From a bacterium (GTDB lineage Bacteria > Bacteroidota > Bacteroidia > NS11-12g > UBA955), in contig JAQSCZ010000017.1 in NCBI GenBank assembly GCA_029945665.1, forward strand, positions 1 to 47,825: DNA of 47,825 nucleotides. The letters run 5' to 3'. Shown piece by piece: positions 25,384 through 36,256 of this stretch. A program made the position numbers and the translations under genes. Under the pieces are notes generated by a model. The model had not been told where the DNA came from and searched no databases. It was given only the letters and a program-made list of their open reading frames with translations. Positions within the stretch are counted from its first letter, which is position 1, and every line of letters begins with the position of its first letter.

Positions 25384-26805
25384 TTGATATTGACAAAAAA
25401 TAAACAAATACTAAAATATGTAATAACAGATTACCTGGCGGCAGCGCTTGTTTGGTTTCTGTTATTTTGGTTTAGAAAGCATTATGTTGACACAGCACAT
25501 AGTGATTATCAATTAGCCATTGGAGATGATAGGAAATTGCTACTTGGTATAATTGTAATCCCTTCGTTTTGGTTAATTCTTTACTATTTTACTGGTTTTT
25601 ATAAAAATATTTTCAGAAGATCTCGTCTGCGTGAATTAAAACAAACCATTTACACTACTTTATTTGGATCGTTTGTTATATTCTTTGCCTTATTATTAGA
25701 TGATTCTGTAAGTAGCTACAGAGGTTATTATCAAACTTTTTTCTTGTTATTATCCCTTCAATTAATCGTCACTTATTTAGGCCGATTTATACATTCAAGT
25801 GGTATTAATAGAAAAATACAAAACAGGGAATTTGGGTTTAATACCATTTTAGTTGGTTCTAACGAAAAGGCCCTTAAGTTGTTTAATGATTTACAAAATG
25901 CTAAAACTACCAATGGATTTTTCTTTAAGGGTTATGTGAGTATCAATGGTGAAACATCGCAATTATTAGCAGATAAACTAACCTATTTAGGTGATTATTC
26001 AATGCTAGAATCTTTGATAAAAAAATATGCAATCGAAGAACTCGTAATAGCCTTAGACACGCCCGATCATCAAAAATTAAATGATGTATTAACCATCGTA
26101 GAAAATGAACCTGTATTTATAAAAATTATTCCAGATATGTATTCTGTTTTTACCAGAATGGTGAAAATGAATAATATTTTAGGTGCTGTATTAATCGAAG
26201 TTGATTTTGAAGTAATGCCTGAATGGCAAAAAAATGCCAAAAGAGTATTTGATATTTTATTTTCTCTATTTGTTTTATTATTGGCAATTCCTTTTCTTCT
26301 AATGATTGCTGTGCTTATTAAGTTATCAAGTAAAGGTCCTGTTTTTTTTAAACAAGAAAGAATTGGTTTGAAAGGTAAGCCATTTAATATTATAAAATTT
26401 CGTTCGATGAGGCCCGATGCCGAAATGAATGGGCCTCAATTATCGCGCGAAGACGATCCTAGAATAACCAAAATAGGTAAGTTCCTCAGAAAGTCGCGAT
26501 TAGATGAATTTCCTCAATTCTACAATGTGCTTATTGGTGAAATGAGTGTTGTTGGACCTCGTCCAGAAAGACAATTTTTCATTGATCAAATAATGAAACG
26601 CGCACCTTATTATAGCCGTTTAAATAAAGTTCGTCCTGGTATTACCAGTTGGGGGCAAGTTAAATATGGCTATGCCGAAAATATTGACCAAATGCTAGAA
26701 CGCTTATTTTATGACATTCTTTACATCGAAAATAACAGTTTGGCACTCGACTTTAAAATAATGGCCTACACCGTGCTAATTATGATTCAAGGTAGGGGGA
26801 AATAA
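25384..26805 (+). CDS. Polyprenyl-phosphate sugar-1-phosphate transferase (WbaP/WcaJ type)
   Basis: A 473-residue membrane enzyme. Four N-terminal helices precede a CoA-binding-like nucleotide domain (FNTILVGSNEKALKLF), then one helix (ILFSLFVLLLAIPFLLMIAVLIKL) and the bacterial sugar transferase catalytic domain with FFKQERIGLKGKPF, IIKFRSMRPDAE, KSRLDEFPQFYNVL and GEMSVVGPRPE. It starts the lipid-linked repeat unit of an exopolysaccharide by moving sugar-1-phosphate from UDP-sugar to undecaprenyl phosphate. The start is TTG 25384, or a second TTG at 25390, 5 nt after the lipoprotein stop. Confidence 0.93.
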   Translation: MILTKNKQILKYVITDYLAAALVWFLLFWFRKHYVDTAHSDYQLAIGDDRKLLLGIIVIPSFWLILYYFTGFYKNIFRRSRLRELKQTIYTTLFGSFVIFFALLLDDSVSSYRGYYQTFFLLLSLQLIVTYLGRFIHSSGINRKIQNREFGFNTILVGSNEKALKLFNDLQNAKTTNGFFFKGYVSINGETSQLLADKLTYLGDYSMLESLIKKYAIEELVIALDTPDHQKLNDVLTIVENEPVFIKIIPDMYSVFTRMVKMNNILGAVLIEVDFEVMPEWQKNAKRVFDILFSLFVLLLAIPFLLMIAVLIKLSSKGPVFFKQERIGLKGKPFNIIKFRSMRPDAEMNGPQLSREDDPRITKIGKFLRKSRLDEFPQFYNVLIGEMSVVGPRPERQFFIDQIMKRAPYYSRLNKVRPGITSWGQVKYGYAENIDQMLERLFYDILYIENNSLALDFKIMAYTVLIMIQGRGK

Positions 26806-26811
26806 ATACGA

Positions 26812-28944
26812 CTACCTGATGAGTTGAACCGTGCCATTCACTTCTTTTATTAAATTTGTTTTTGAGTTGGTAAACTTATAGATATAGTAATAAGTGCCCG
26901 CTGGACAGGGACTGCCAACCTGGTTATGCAAATTGCCATCCCAATAAGAATCTTCCGGATAATTAAAACGATATACAACAACACCCCAACGGTTGTATAT
27001 TATTCCTGTAAGCTTATTGTATCCAGTAAATTCAGCTTCAAGATAATCATTTAACTCATCCAAAGTTCCAGGCGTAAAAACATTAGGAATTTTTATTGAA
27101 TTGGTGTCGCAATTAATAAACTTCAAATTAATACTATCGGTATAAGTACATTTATTAGAATCTGTTACTGTTAAATAGAAAAGGCCCGAATTGCTCGCAT
27201 TGAATGACCGATATTGGCTGCTATTCTGCCATAAAAATTTTGATTTAGGTCTTGCAAATGGTGCTAAGGTATAATAATCACCTGAACATAACGAAGTATC
27301 CTTACCCAGTGTAAAATAGGGACGAGAAAAGATGGTAATAGATTTCTCAAAAGTATCTGCCTTGCAACCATCGCTATTTAAATAATTTACAAATAAATTT
27401 AATTTAAAAGTCCCTGTTTTATTGTAAACCTTATTTACAATACTATCCCCATTTTGGGTACTTCCATCGCCAAATTTCCAAAAATAGACGGCCAAAGAAT
27501 CGCTAGTGGCCTTAAAAGTAAAAGTATGAAAGGTATCGCATGAAAAATTAGAAGCAGGCTCAACACTTAATTTTGCTTTGTTTAATTCAAATGCCCCGCC
27601 TAATTCTGTAGCATAACTTTCATTGTTGCCATTGGCATATAGGTAAGCTAAAAAACCTTTAGAGGATTCAATGGTATAAGCAGTAAGTGCCAAAATCTTA
27701 ATATTTATAAAAGCGTTGTTATTACAAGTTATGGTTGCTTTTGTAGAATCTATCGGTAGATTATTTATAAAGATTGACTTCAAATTTTGTTTAGGACAAG
27801 TGAGGCCAATGTAAAACTCGGCCGGTGAAGATGAAAGTTCAATAGTAGTGGGCGCTATGAATTGGACATTTTGTGTTAATTGATCATCTGGTAAAACTGT
27901 CATGAGACATGGATTGCCAATTAAACTGCCGTTACAAATGCCGCTTTTCATTAATTGCACCACCGAAATATTTTTATCTGCACGGATACAATTAGAAGAA
28001 TTATTTGTATTGTTATAAATATAAACTTCTCTTTCATTCATTATTTTTATAAAGCTGCCATCTATAAATAATGAAGTATTGTTTTCTGCGGCAACAATTT
28101 GTACTAAGTAGCCTTTGGCTAAGCCTTGAAACGGCAATGTTGTATAAGCTTTTCCTTGCAATTCAATCGGTCGCGACTGATTGAACAAATGGTCGACTCC
28201 ACTGCAAGTTGGGTCGCTTGTTAAGATTCTAGAGGCCTTGCAACCTTCAAAAACAACAAAGCGCTTACAACCTTTATTGTTCCAAATTTTCGATCCAGCT
28301 AAACTTTGACTGTCCGTAGTTTGTAAATAAATCAACTGGTTGCGTCTTAATAAACGATAAATAGTGCTATCCTTTTGATCTGATGTATTAATAGATCCCC
28401 CAAAAGTTGTTACATCTGCAGAAGGTATAATGTTTATATAACAGCTGTCATCTATTGCCAAAATACTAAATTCACTGCTATTATTTCCTCCTGAGCCGCG
28501 ATCGCCTTTAAAGGAATTGATGTAATAATGCGGATTGTATGGGATATTATTTATCGGAACAACTGTTGCAATATCGCTGCTTTTCGTACTGCTATTTAAA
28601 GCGTAAACACTAATGTCCTTTATAGAAGAAATTCTTAAATTGGTGTTAATAAAGTTGCTTGCATTTGGGGTTACCGCAGCGCTTGTAAAGCTAATAACAG
28701 TATCTTTTCTATATATAGTGAAATAAAGTGTTGGGATGGGGTAGGCATCTATCGCAATCGTATTAGGGGCAGTTCTACAAGAAATAGAAAACGAAACTTT
28801 CACAGTAGGCAGATGGGTCTCTAAAAATGAAAACAAGAACTCTTTTCCCATATTATCAGTTTGGTTCTGAGCTTTTAAATGCGGAAAATTAACAAATAAA
28901 ATAAGTGCGCATAGGCTTAATTTTTTACTATATTTTAAAAACAT
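26812..28944 (-). CDS. T9SS type B cargo with IgGFc-binding-like and PKD domains
   Basis: A 710-residue secreted protein. The signal peptide (MFLKYSKKLSLCALILFVNFPHLKAQ) is followed by NMGKEFLFSFLE, the opening of IgGFc-binding-like domains, and a matching PCLMTVLPDDQL block. A PKD domain follows (YFWKFGDGSTQNGDSIVNKVY). The C-terminus is a gliding-motility-associated (CHU_C, type B) sorting domain: IPNVFTPGTLDELNDYLEA, IYNRWGVVVYRF and CPAGTYYYIYKF. Type B cargo are secreted by T9SS and usually processed differently from type A. Its partner or target is not evident. Confidence 0.88.
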   Translation of the reverse strand: MFLKYSKKLSLCALILFVNFPHLKAQNQTDNMGKEFLFSFLETHLPTVKVSFSISCRTAPNTIAIDAYPIPTLYFTIYRKDTVISFTSAAVTPNASNFINTNLRISSIKDISVYALNSSTKSSDIATVVPINNIPYNPHYYINSFKGDRGSGGNNSSEFSILAIDDSCYINIIPSADVTTFGGSINTSDQKDSTIYRLLRRNQLIYLQTTDSQSLAGSKIWNNKGCKRFVVFEGCKASRILTSDPTCSGVDHLFNQSRPIELQGKAYTTLPFQGLAKGYLVQIVAAENNTSLFIDGSFIKIMNEREVYIYNNTNNSSNCIRADKNISVVQLMKSGICNGSLIGNPCLMTVLPDDQLTQNVQFIAPTTIELSSSPAEFYIGLTCPKQNLKSIFINNLPIDSTKATITCNNNAFINIKILALTAYTIESSKGFLAYLYANGNNESYATELGGAFELNKAKLSVEPASNFSCDTFHTFTFKATSDSLAVYFWKFGDGSTQNGDSIVNKVYNKTGTFKLNLFVNYLNSDGCKADTFEKSITIFSRPYFTLGKDTSLCSGDYYTLAPFARPKSKFLWQNSSQYRSFNASNSGLFYLTVTDSNKCTYTDSINLKFINCDTNSIKIPNVFTPGTLDELNDYLEAEFTGYNKLTGIIYNRWGVVVYRFNYPEDSYWDGNLHNQVGSPCPAGTYYYIYKFTNSKTNLIKEVNGTVQLIR

Positions 28945-28981
28945 TGAGGGTTCAATTTTATTTTACTTCTTATTTATCAAA

Positions 28982-28989
28982 CAAAGATA
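28982..28989 (-). promoter_or_regulatory. -7 element for the T9SS type B gene
   Basis: On the minus strand the sequence is TATCTTTG, an exact TAnnTTTG match, 37 nt before the start codon. The -33 partner is not clear. Confidence 0.45.
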
Positions 28990-29067
28990 TATTTTTGACG
29001 AATAAAATACTGAAAAAGTTGCTCACGGTGCTTTTTTTGAACATTATTTAATAATTTAAAAAATTAC

Positions 29068-31926
29068 ATGAAAAAATTGTTTTACTTATCAGTCGCATTA
29101 TCGCTCCTTTTTACACAAGGAGTTAATGGACAAACAACAGCTACCCTTATTAAGAAAGTGGAGGCTCAACCAGGCAAATTAATTATACCTTACTCAAAGT
29201 ATAAATTGCCCAACGGACTTACTATATTAATTAACGAAGACCACAGCGATCCAATCGTTCACGTTGAAGTTACTTACCACGTAGGTTCCAATCGCGAGAC
29301 GGCTAAAAGAACTGGATTCGCCCATTTCTTTGAACACATGATGTTCCAAGGTTCTCAGAATGTAGCGGATGAAGAGCATTTTAAAATTGTGCAGGGTGCT
29401 GGTGGCGAAATGAACGGTACTACCAATAAAGACCGTACTAATTATTTCGAAACTGTTCCTAGCAATTATCTTGAAACAGCATTGTGGTTAGAGGCCGATA
29501 GAATGGGATTCCTTTTACCAGCCTTTACAAAAAAGAAATTTGAAGTACAACGTGCTACTGTAAAAAATGAAAAAGACCAGCGTTATGGTGAAGGTTATGG
29601 TGCACTTGCCGAAGTACAAGATGAAACAATCTATCCTTTTGGACACCCATATAGTTGGCAAACAATTGGGTATGTTGATGATTTGAATGCTGCTGATTCA
29701 AGTGATTTGAGAAATTTCTTTATCAAATGGTATGGCCCGAATAATGCAATTCTTGTAATTTCAGGTGACGTAAACACAGAAGCAACTATTAAAATGATAG
29801 AAAAGTATTTCGGTGGTATCAATAGGGGTCCTGAAGTTCCAGCTTTACCTAAAAGACCAGTTACTTTAGAAGAATCCAAAAATGTAACACTCTTAGCCAA
29901 AGTTAGCTTCCCTTTATCTAGCATTACCTTTCCAAGCGTTCCTCAATTTCACGTTGATGAGCCTGCTTTAGATTTGTTGGCTTCTCTATTATCTGATGGA
30001 AAAAATTCAGAATTATACAAAACATTCATGGATCCTGAATATTGTGTGCAAGCAAGATGTTTTAACTCTTGTCAAGAAATTGCCGGTGAATTTAATTTTC
30101 AAATTGTTTCTTACCCAATGTCAGCAGGTGGGTTAACCGAAAAACAAATCAGAGATTCTTTAACAGTAGCTTTAGCCCGTTTTGAAGCAAAAGGAATTAG
30201 TGATGACGACTTATTTAGAATCAAACAAGGATTCATAGCAAGTTACTATGGCATTCTTGAAACTGTTGCGAGCAAATCTTCCGTACTTACTGTTTATGAA
30301 ATGCTTTTACCAAATAAAGATTTTACCTTACAAGATGACCTTGACAGATATTCAAAAGTTACAAAAGAGGATATCATGAGAGTATTTAAAAAATACATTA
30401 AAGATAGAAACTACGCATGTATAAATATTCTTCCTCATCCTAAATATGAAATGGATAGAACCTTTAAGGTTCCGCCATACGAAAGTATTAACCAATATGC
30501 AAAAGAAAACCCTAATAAATCTGCTTACCAAGGTTTAGCATATACAGCTCCAGTTGATCAAGCGGGCTTAGACAGAAAAAACCACCCAGTAATTCCGGCA
30601 GCTACACCTGTTCAAGTTCCAAATTTCTTTAAAATTACTTATGACAATGGCGTAAAAATAATTGGTACCAAATCTCTTGAGTCACCGCGCGTTTACTTTA
30701 CAGTAAATATTAGAGGTGGACATAGATTCGAAAATGGTAAAATTAAAAATGGAACAGCTTCCATGTTAGCAGATGCCTTAAATGAAAGTTCAACAACTAC
30801 AAAGTCAGTTGATATCGAAAATAAATTACAAGCAATGGGAAGCCAAATCGGATTCTCTGCTGGTGCGAACTCAATAAATTGCATGGTTACTTGTTACAAA
30901 GATAAAATTGGTGAAACTATGGCCATTCTTGAAGAAAAATTATTCAATCCTGCATTTGACAACAAAGAGTTTAAAACAAATAAAAAAGCGCAATTAGAAT
31001 CAATATCTTCAACTAATATTAGTCCTGTTTCTTTTGGAACTAAGTCTTTCTTTCATACATTATATGGTACTGACAACCCAATCGGTGTAACAGCGCTTAG
31101 CGATTATAAAGCAGCAAGCGGTATTTCTATTGATGATTTGAAAAACTACTATAACAATTTTATTTCTTCAAATATGACGACAGTCACTGTCGTTGGTGAT
31201 GTTGATGAAGCGCTTATTGCAGATAAGTTATCATTCTTGAAAAAGATGCAAAATAAAAATTTAACAATGCCTGTATTTAGCAAGTTTCCTGAAGTAGGTG
31301 GAACTCAAATATACCTTGTAAATGCCGATTATGCTAAACAAACTAACCTAATGATGGGTTATAGAACCATTCCTTATGATATGGAAGGTGATTTTTACAA
31401 ATCAACTATTATGAACTTTGCCTTGGGTGGTAACTTTAACAGTCGCCTAAACCTAAATATCAGAGAAGATAAAGGTTGGACCTATGGTATACGCTCGGGC
31501 TTTAGTTCAATGGGAACTGATCAACCGGGGTATTATATTGTAAGCGCTGGTATCAAAACTTCAGCTACTGATAGTGCAATCAATGAAATTTTAAAAGAAA
31601 TAAAAAAATATAAAGAAGGCGGTATAACAGATGAGGAATTGGCCTTTACAAAACAGTCTCTAATAGGAAACGATGCATTAAAATACGAGAGCCCAAGAGA
31701 TAAATTAGGTTTCTTGAGTCAAATCATAATTTTAAATTTGGATAGAAATTACAATGAAAAGCGCGCTGAAATTGTAAAAAACATTACCAAAGAACAAATC
31801 AATGAATACGCTAAAAAAATGCTCTCAACAGATAACCTTGTTATTATGTGTGTAGGAGATGATATCTTGATAAAAGAAAAACTTGAAAAACTTGGACTTG
31901 GAAAAGTAAAAGTTATCAAAATGTAA
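29068..31926 (+). CDS. Double-domain M16 family zinc metallopeptidase
   Basis: A 952-residue exported peptidase with a signal sequence (MKKLFYLSVALSLLFTQGVNGQ). The first M16 half carries the inverted zinc motif HFFEH (His86, Glu89, His90) with a downstream acidic ligand candidate in the KNEKDQRYGEGYG region. The second half starts near FFKITYDNGVKII and has no HxxEH, as is normal for the inactive partner half. RLNLNIREDKGWTYG is the conserved block that closes the chamber. It would degrade peptides in the periplasm. A strong terminator follows. Confidence 0.94.
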   Translation: MKKLFYLSVALSLLFTQGVNGQTTATLIKKVEAQPGKLIIPYSKYKLPNGLTILINEDHSDPIVHVEVTYHVGSNRETAKRTGFAHFFEHMMFQGSQNVADEEHFKIVQGAGGEMNGTTNKDRTNYFETVPSNYLETALWLEADRMGFLLPAFTKKKFEVQRATVKNEKDQRYGEGYGALAEVQDETIYPFGHPYSWQTIGYVDDLNAADSSDLRNFFIKWYGPNNAILVISGDVNTEATIKMIEKYFGGINRGPEVPALPKRPVTLEESKNVTLLAKVSFPLSSITFPSVPQFHVDEPALDLLASLLSDGKNSELYKTFMDPEYCVQARCFNSCQEIAGEFNFQIVSYPMSAGGLTEKQIRDSLTVALARFEAKGISDDDLFRIKQGFIASYYGILETVASKSSVLTVYEMLLPNKDFTLQDDLDRYSKVTKEDIMRVFKKYIKDRNYACINILPHPKYEMDRTFKVPPYESINQYAKENPNKSAYQGLAYTAPVDQAGLDRKNHPVIPAATPVQVPNFFKITYDNGVKIIGTKSLESPRVYFTVNIRGGHRFENGKIKNGTASMLADALNESSTTTKSVDIENKLQAMGSQIGFSAGANSINCMVTCYKDKIGETMAILEEKLFNPAFDNKEFKTNKKAQLESISSTNISPVSFGTKSFFHTLYGTDNPIGVTALSDYKAASGISIDDLKNYYNNFISSNMTTVTVVGDVDEALIADKLSFLKKMQNKNLTMPVFSKFPEVGGTQIYLVNADYAKQTNLMMGYRTIPYDMEGDFYKSTIMNFALGGNFNSRLNLNIREDKGWTYGIRSGFSSMGTDQPGYYIVSAGIKTSATDSAINEILKEIKKYKEGGITDEELAFTKQSLIGNDALKYESPRDKLGFLSQIIILNLDRNYNEKRAEIVKNITKEQINEYAKKMLSTDNLVIMCVGDDILIKEKLEKLGLGKVKVIKM

Positions 31927-31945
31927 TTGAATAAATAATAATAGA

Positions 31946-31980
31946 AAAAGTCCTTCCAAAAATTTGGAAGGACTTTTTTT
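31946..31980 (+). terminator. Intrinsic terminator after the M16 peptidase gene
   Basis: Left arm 31946-31960 and right arm 31963-31977 are perfectly complementary, with a core of AGTCCTTCC/GGAAGGACT, and the right arm runs into a T-tract up to 31982. It starts 20 nt after the stop codon. Confidence 0.9.
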
Positions 31981-31982
31981 TT

Positions 31983-32229
31983 GCCCACCCATTATTTTAT
32001 AGTTTTACCTACAACGAGACAATATTATCTTTTAAATGTCTTAGTGAAGCTAAAAAAGCTCAATTTCCCGCCTTTTATGATTGCAATAGGATATCAAAAA
32101 TTAAACTTAAAAATCTGGGTTAAAAAACAACCTGAATAGTGTGTCTATTTGTTGGTAGTTTGTGGAATCTTAAGCTTGAAATATGGCCAAAATATTGTAT
32201 TTTGCACTGTTTTTTAACAATCAACATAT
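31983..32229 (+). promoter_or_regulatory. gyrA upstream region with a candidate promoter at 32175-32204
   Basis: This stretch holds no gene. Near its end, CTTG (32175-32178) and TATTTTG (32198-32204) are separated by 19 nt, close to the Bacteroidota promoter pattern, although the -7 box is one base short (TAnTTTG). The predicted leader is about 20 nt. Nothing else is apparent. Confidence 0.35.
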
Positions 32230-34839
32230 ATGGACCAAAACCCAGAAGATAACTTCATTGAACGTATTATCCCGATTAACATTGAGGACGAAATGAAAAC
32301 CGCATACATCGATTATTCGATGTCGGTTATTGTAAGTAGAGCATTGCCAGATGTAAGAGATGGTTTAAAACCTGTACACAGAAGGGTTTTATATGGAATG
32401 ACAGAATTGGGATTAGGTCCAAGTAGACCTTATAAAAAATCTGCTAGAATAGTAGGTGAGGTGATGGGTAAGTATCACCCGCATGGTGATTCATCTGTTT
32501 ACGATACGATGGTTCGTATGGCACAACCTTGGAGCTTGCGTTATGAGATGGTTGATGGGCAAGGAAACTTTGGCTCGATTGATGGTGATTCTCCAGCTGC
32601 AATGCGTTATACCGAAGCAAGATTGAAAAAAATTGCTGAGGAAATGTTGAACGATCTTGAAAAAGATACGGTTGACTTTCGTCCTAACTTTGATGATTCA
32701 CTAAAAGAACCAACTGTTTTGCCATCCAAATTCCCTAACTTGTTAGTGAATGGAGCTTCTGGTATAGCAGTAGGTATGGCTACCAATATGGCGCCACATA
32801 ATTTATCTGAAGCGATTGACGCAACCATTGCTTACATTGACAATAGGGAGATAGAAATCTCTGAGTTAATGGTGCACATAAAAGGACCTGACTTTCCAAC
32901 TGGCGCAATTATTCATGGTACAGATGGTATACGTTCTGCCTTTGAAACAGGTAGAGGTCGTATCCTGATGCGCGGAAAAACAGAAATTGAAACAATGGGC
33001 AATGGGAAAGAAATGATTATCGTTACTGAAGTTCCATACCAAGTAATGCCAAATCAAATTATTACACGTGCTGTTGAATTGGTTCAAGAAAAAATAATCG
33101 ATGGTATTGTTGGTGTTAGAGATGAATCTGGTAGACAAGGAATGCGTTTGGTGTTTGAATTAAGAAAGGATGTTATTGCAAACGTAATTCTTAACCAATT
33201 ATTTAAATATACATCGTTGCAATCTTCTTTCTCTGTAAACAACATTGCTCTTGTAAAAGGTCGACCTGAAATGCTTAATCTAAAAGATATGATTAAACAT
33301 TTTGTTGAACACAGGCATGAAGTTGTTGTTAGAAGAACAAAATATGATTTAGCAGAAGCACAAAAAAGAGCCCACATTTTAGAAGGCTTATTAATAGCCT
33401 TAGATCACCTTGATGAGGTGATAGCGCTAATCAGATCTTCCAAAGGACCAGATGAGGCCAGAGAAGGTTTAATTAGCAAATTTGGTTTAACTGAAATACA
33501 AGCCAAAGCTATTCTTGATTTAAGATTGCAGCGTTTAACAGGTTTAGAACGTCAAAAGATCAAAGAAGAGTTCGAAGAATTAATGAAATTGATAGCTTAC
33601 CTACAATCTATATTGAACGATGAAGCCCTAAGATATGTTATCATTAAGGATGAATTGCGCGAAATGAAAGAAAAGTATGGCGATGACAGAAGAACCAGAA
33701 TTGAACACAGTGCAGGCGAAATTGATATTGAAGATTTAATTCCAAATGAAAAAGTGGTCCTAACCATTTCACACATGGGTTATATTAAAAGAACAAGCTT
33801 AAGTGAATATAAAGAACAAAATCGCGGCGGTAGAGGGAACAAAGGTGTTTCGCACAGAGATGAGGATTTTGTTGAACACTTATTTGTAGCCAATACGCAT
33901 AATTATATGCTATTCTTTACAGAGCAAGGGCGTTGTTTTTGGATGAAAGTTTATGAACTGCCTGAAGGTGGAAAAGCTACAAAAGGTAGGGCAATCCAAA
34001 ACCTAATCGCTATTCCTAAAGAAGATAAAATAAAAGCATACCTAAACATTGAAAATCTTAAAGATGCTGACTATTTGAATTCTCATAATATTATTATGTG
34101 TACCAAAAAAGGTATTATTAAGAAAACTACATTGGAGGCTTATTCCCGTCCTAGAACCAATGGTATAAATGCCATTACAATTAGAGAAGGTGACGAGTTA
34201 TTGGAAGCAAAATTAACCAATGGAAATTGCGAAGTAATCATTGCAAAAAAATCAGGCAAAGCAATTCGCTTTAACGAATCTCTCGTTCGTCCAATGGGAA
34301 GAAATGCAAGTGGTGTAAAAGGGATAACACTTGAATCAGAGAAAGATGAAGTAATTGGAATGTTAACTGTAGACAAGGAAACCTTGGATACTGCAACGGT
34401 TTTAGTGGTATCAGAAAAAGGCTATGGCAAACGTTCTTATTTAGTTGATCCTGAAACAAAAGAAGATGAATACAGAGTAACTGGTAGGGGAGGAAAAGGT
34501 GTTAAAACGCTTAATATAACAGATAAAACTGGCGACTTAATTGCAATCAAAAATGTGTCCGATGAAGACGGTTTAATGATTATTAACAAATCAGGGCTTA
34601 CCATTCGAATGCGTGTTGATGCTTTAAGAACAATGGGTAGAGCAACCCAAGGCGTTCGACTTATAAATATTAAAGATAGTGATGCTATTGCTTCGGTTGC
34701 AGTGGTTCCAGTTGAAGAAGAAGAGGAAGAAATATTGGATAATATTGAAGCAGGAGTAGTTACAGATACCGATACAACAGATTTACCAGAAAACCCTGAT
34801 AAACCTGCTGATGACGAAAATGGCATAACTATTGAATAA
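32230..34839 (+). CDS. gyrA: DNA gyrase subunit A
   Basis: An 869-residue type II topoisomerase subunit. It has the canonical N-terminus ([32 protein letters not shown]) and the catalytic Tyr127 in RYTEARL. The C-terminal pinwheel domain includes the GyrA box [10 protein letters not shown], which separates gyrase from Topo IV ParC, and an acidic tail ([12 protein letters not shown]) ends the protein. The quinolone-resistance region reads [10 protein letters not shown], retaining Ser and Asp at the positions equal to E. coli 83 and 87, so no known target mutation is visible. It supplies DNA breakage and rejoining for negative supercoiling. Confidence 0.97.
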   Translation: MDQNPEDNFIERIIPINIEDEMKTAYIDYSMSVIVSRALPDVRDGLKPVHRRVLYGMTELGLGPSRPYKKSARIVGEVMGKYHPHGDSSVYDTMVRMAQPWSLRYEMVDGQGNFGSIDGDSPAAMRYTEARLKKIAEEMLNDLEKDTVDFRPNFDDSLKEPTVLPSKFPNLLVNGASGIAVGMATNMAPHNLSEAIDATIAYIDNREIEISELMVHIKGPDFPTGAIIHGTDGIRSAFETGRGRILMRGKTEIETMGNGKEMIIVTEVPYQVMPNQIITRAVELVQEKIIDGIVGVRDESGRQGMRLVFELRKDVIANVILNQLFKYTSLQSSFSVNNIALVKGRPEMLNLKDMIKHFVEHRHEVVVRRTKYDLAEAQKRAHILEGLLIALDHLDEVIALIRSSKGPDEAREGLISKFGLTEIQAKAILDLRLQRLTGLERQKIKEEFEELMKLIAYLQSILNDEALRYVIIKDELREMKEKYGDDRRTRIEHSAGEIDIEDLIPNEKVVLTISHMGYIKRTSLSEYKEQNRGGRGNKGVSHRDEDFVEHLFVANTHNYMLFFTEQGRCFWMKVYELPEGGKATKGRAIQNLIAIPKEDKIKAYLNIENLKDADYLNSHNIIMCTKKGIIKKTTLEAYSRPRTNGINAITIREGDELLEAKLTNGNCEVIIAKKSGKAIRFNESLVRPMGRNASGVKGITLESEKDEVIGMLTVDKETLDTATVLVVSEKGYGKRSYLVDPETKEDEYRVTGRGGKGVKTLNITDKTGDLIAIKNVSDEDGLMIINKSGLTIRMRVDALRTMGRATQGVRLINIKDSDAIASVAVVPVEEEEEEILDNIEAGVVTDTDTTDLPENPDKPADDENGITIE

Positions 34840-34864
34840 TTAATATAAATTACCTTAAAAAGAA

Positions 34865-36136
34865 ATGAAAATGAATAGAATTTTAGCAGGACTTACATTA
34901 ACACTTTTATTGTTGAATGTCCATTCGGTTAGCGCACAAGTAAACAAAATAAAATCAGTCCGAAATATAATGAATTCCGGACAAGATGTGAATATTACAA
35001 CTGCTAAGTATAATATTGATTTGGCATACGAGAATGCGCAAACTAGCAATAGTGTTGATATGTGGTGCTGGAGGGCTATCGTCTATTCATACATAGGTTA
35101 TAACACGGACACATCTATTTCTAATATGGACATAGATGCAGCAAGAAAGTCTGGTCAATCATTTAAGAAATATTACGAGTTTTCAGAACAAGAAAGATCA
35201 TCTACCCAAGATGAAGCAAATAGTTATATTTTAATGTCAGGCATATTATGCTTCAACAAAGCCCTAAACTTGTCTAATGAAAATGATAAATTTAATGAAG
35301 TAAAAGAATACATGGGATATGTAGAAAATATCATGAAAAATGATGAGAAAGGTCAACTAGCTGCGCAAAATTTAACTTTAGCCAAAGTTTACTTAATACT
35401 TTTGCAGTCTGCCCAAAAAAACAACTTAGTTGATGAAGAAATCTATTATCTGAATCAACTAGTAGCGACTCCTAAATATTTCAATGCCTATATCTACATT
35501 CGTTTGAGTGAAATTTACTCAGAAAAAAAAGAATATGACAAAGCTTTGGATATTCTTGCAAAAGGAAAAGAAAAAATCCCCGCCAGTACAAGTGACTTTT
35601 TAAATGCTGAAATCACAATCGAGATAGAAAGAGATCATATAACGGCTTTAATTGCAAAATTTAACGAGGGTATTGCGCAAGATCCCGAAAATGCCATATA
35701 CTACTACAACAGAGGAACTACCTATTCAATGCTGAAAAATAAAGATGTAGAGAATGAAGTAACTCCTTCGAAATATTACTTTTCTCAAGGTTTAAACGAC
35801 TTTAAAAAGGCGATAGAACTTGACCCTTCAAATCAAGATGCGAGTTTTAATGAAGCCTCATTATTGGTAGATTCTGCAAATTTTGTTTATAGATTAAAAT
35901 CAAAATTTCCTGAAAAATATGATTTTTATGAAAAATTAAGCATTAGTATTTACAAGCAAGCTTTAGAAAAACTTGAATTAATTCGTCAAACCGGTTTGAG
36001 AAAAGATGCTGAATTAATAGATATGTTAAAAACAATGCGCAGTATCTGTTCTAAAATTGGTGATGAAGATGGTAGAAAAAAATACAACGAAATGTATAAG
36101 GAAGAGGAAAACAAACTGAGAAACAGTTCTAATTAG
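34865..36136 (+). CDS. Secreted TPR-repeat protein
   Basis: A 423-residue protein with a signal peptide (MKMNRILAGLTLTLLLLNVHSVSAQ) and several tetratricopeptide-like helical pairs, the clearest being AIYYYNRGTTYSMLKN and YYFSQGLNDFKKAIELDPSNQDASFNEASLL. TPR arrays act as protein-binding scaffolds, here in the periplasm or at the outer membrane. It follows gyrA by 25 nt and may be cotranscribed, a neighbourhood often seen in Bacteroidota. An in-frame ATG at 34871 is an alternative start. Confidence 0.85.
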   Translation: MKMNRILAGLTLTLLLLNVHSVSAQVNKIKSVRNIMNSGQDVNITTAKYNIDLAYENAQTSNSVDMWCWRAIVYSYIGYNTDTSISNMDIDAARKSGQSFKKYYEFSEQERSSTQDEANSYILMSGILCFNKALNLSNENDKFNEVKEYMGYVENIMKNDEKGQLAAQNLTLAKVYLILLQSAQKNNLVDEEIYYLNQLVATPKYFNAYIYIRLSEIYSEKKEYDKALDILAKGKEKIPASTSDFLNAEITIEIERDHITALIAKFNEGIAQDPENAIYYYNRGTTYSMLKNKDVENEVTPSKYYFSQGLNDFKKAIELDPSNQDASFNEASLLVDSANFVYRLKSKFPEKYDFYEKLSISIYKQALEKLELIRQTGLRKDAELIDMLKTMRSICSKIGDEDGRKKYNEMYKEEENKLRNSSN

Positions 36137-36146
36137 AAATACTTAC

Positions 36147-36181
36147 AAATAAGGGGCAAATCATATTTAGCCCCTTATTTT
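36147..36181 (+). terminator. Intrinsic terminator after the TPR gene
   Basis: Arms at 36147-36157 and 36170-36180 (AAATAAGGGGC/GCCCCTTATTT) pair perfectly across a 12-nt loop and run into TTTT. It lies in the 120-bp gap between convergent genes. Confidence 0.75.
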
Positions 36182-36256
36182 AAAATAATACAAGTTAACA
36201 TAATATTAATTATAAGACAAAATAGAATGGGATTGAATATTCGGTAACCATTGATA

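Noticed and set aside
34437-34826. A 129-codon minus-strand ORF within gyrA
   Set aside because: Ser/Pro-rich shadow of the gyrA C-terminal coding sequence; no family features.
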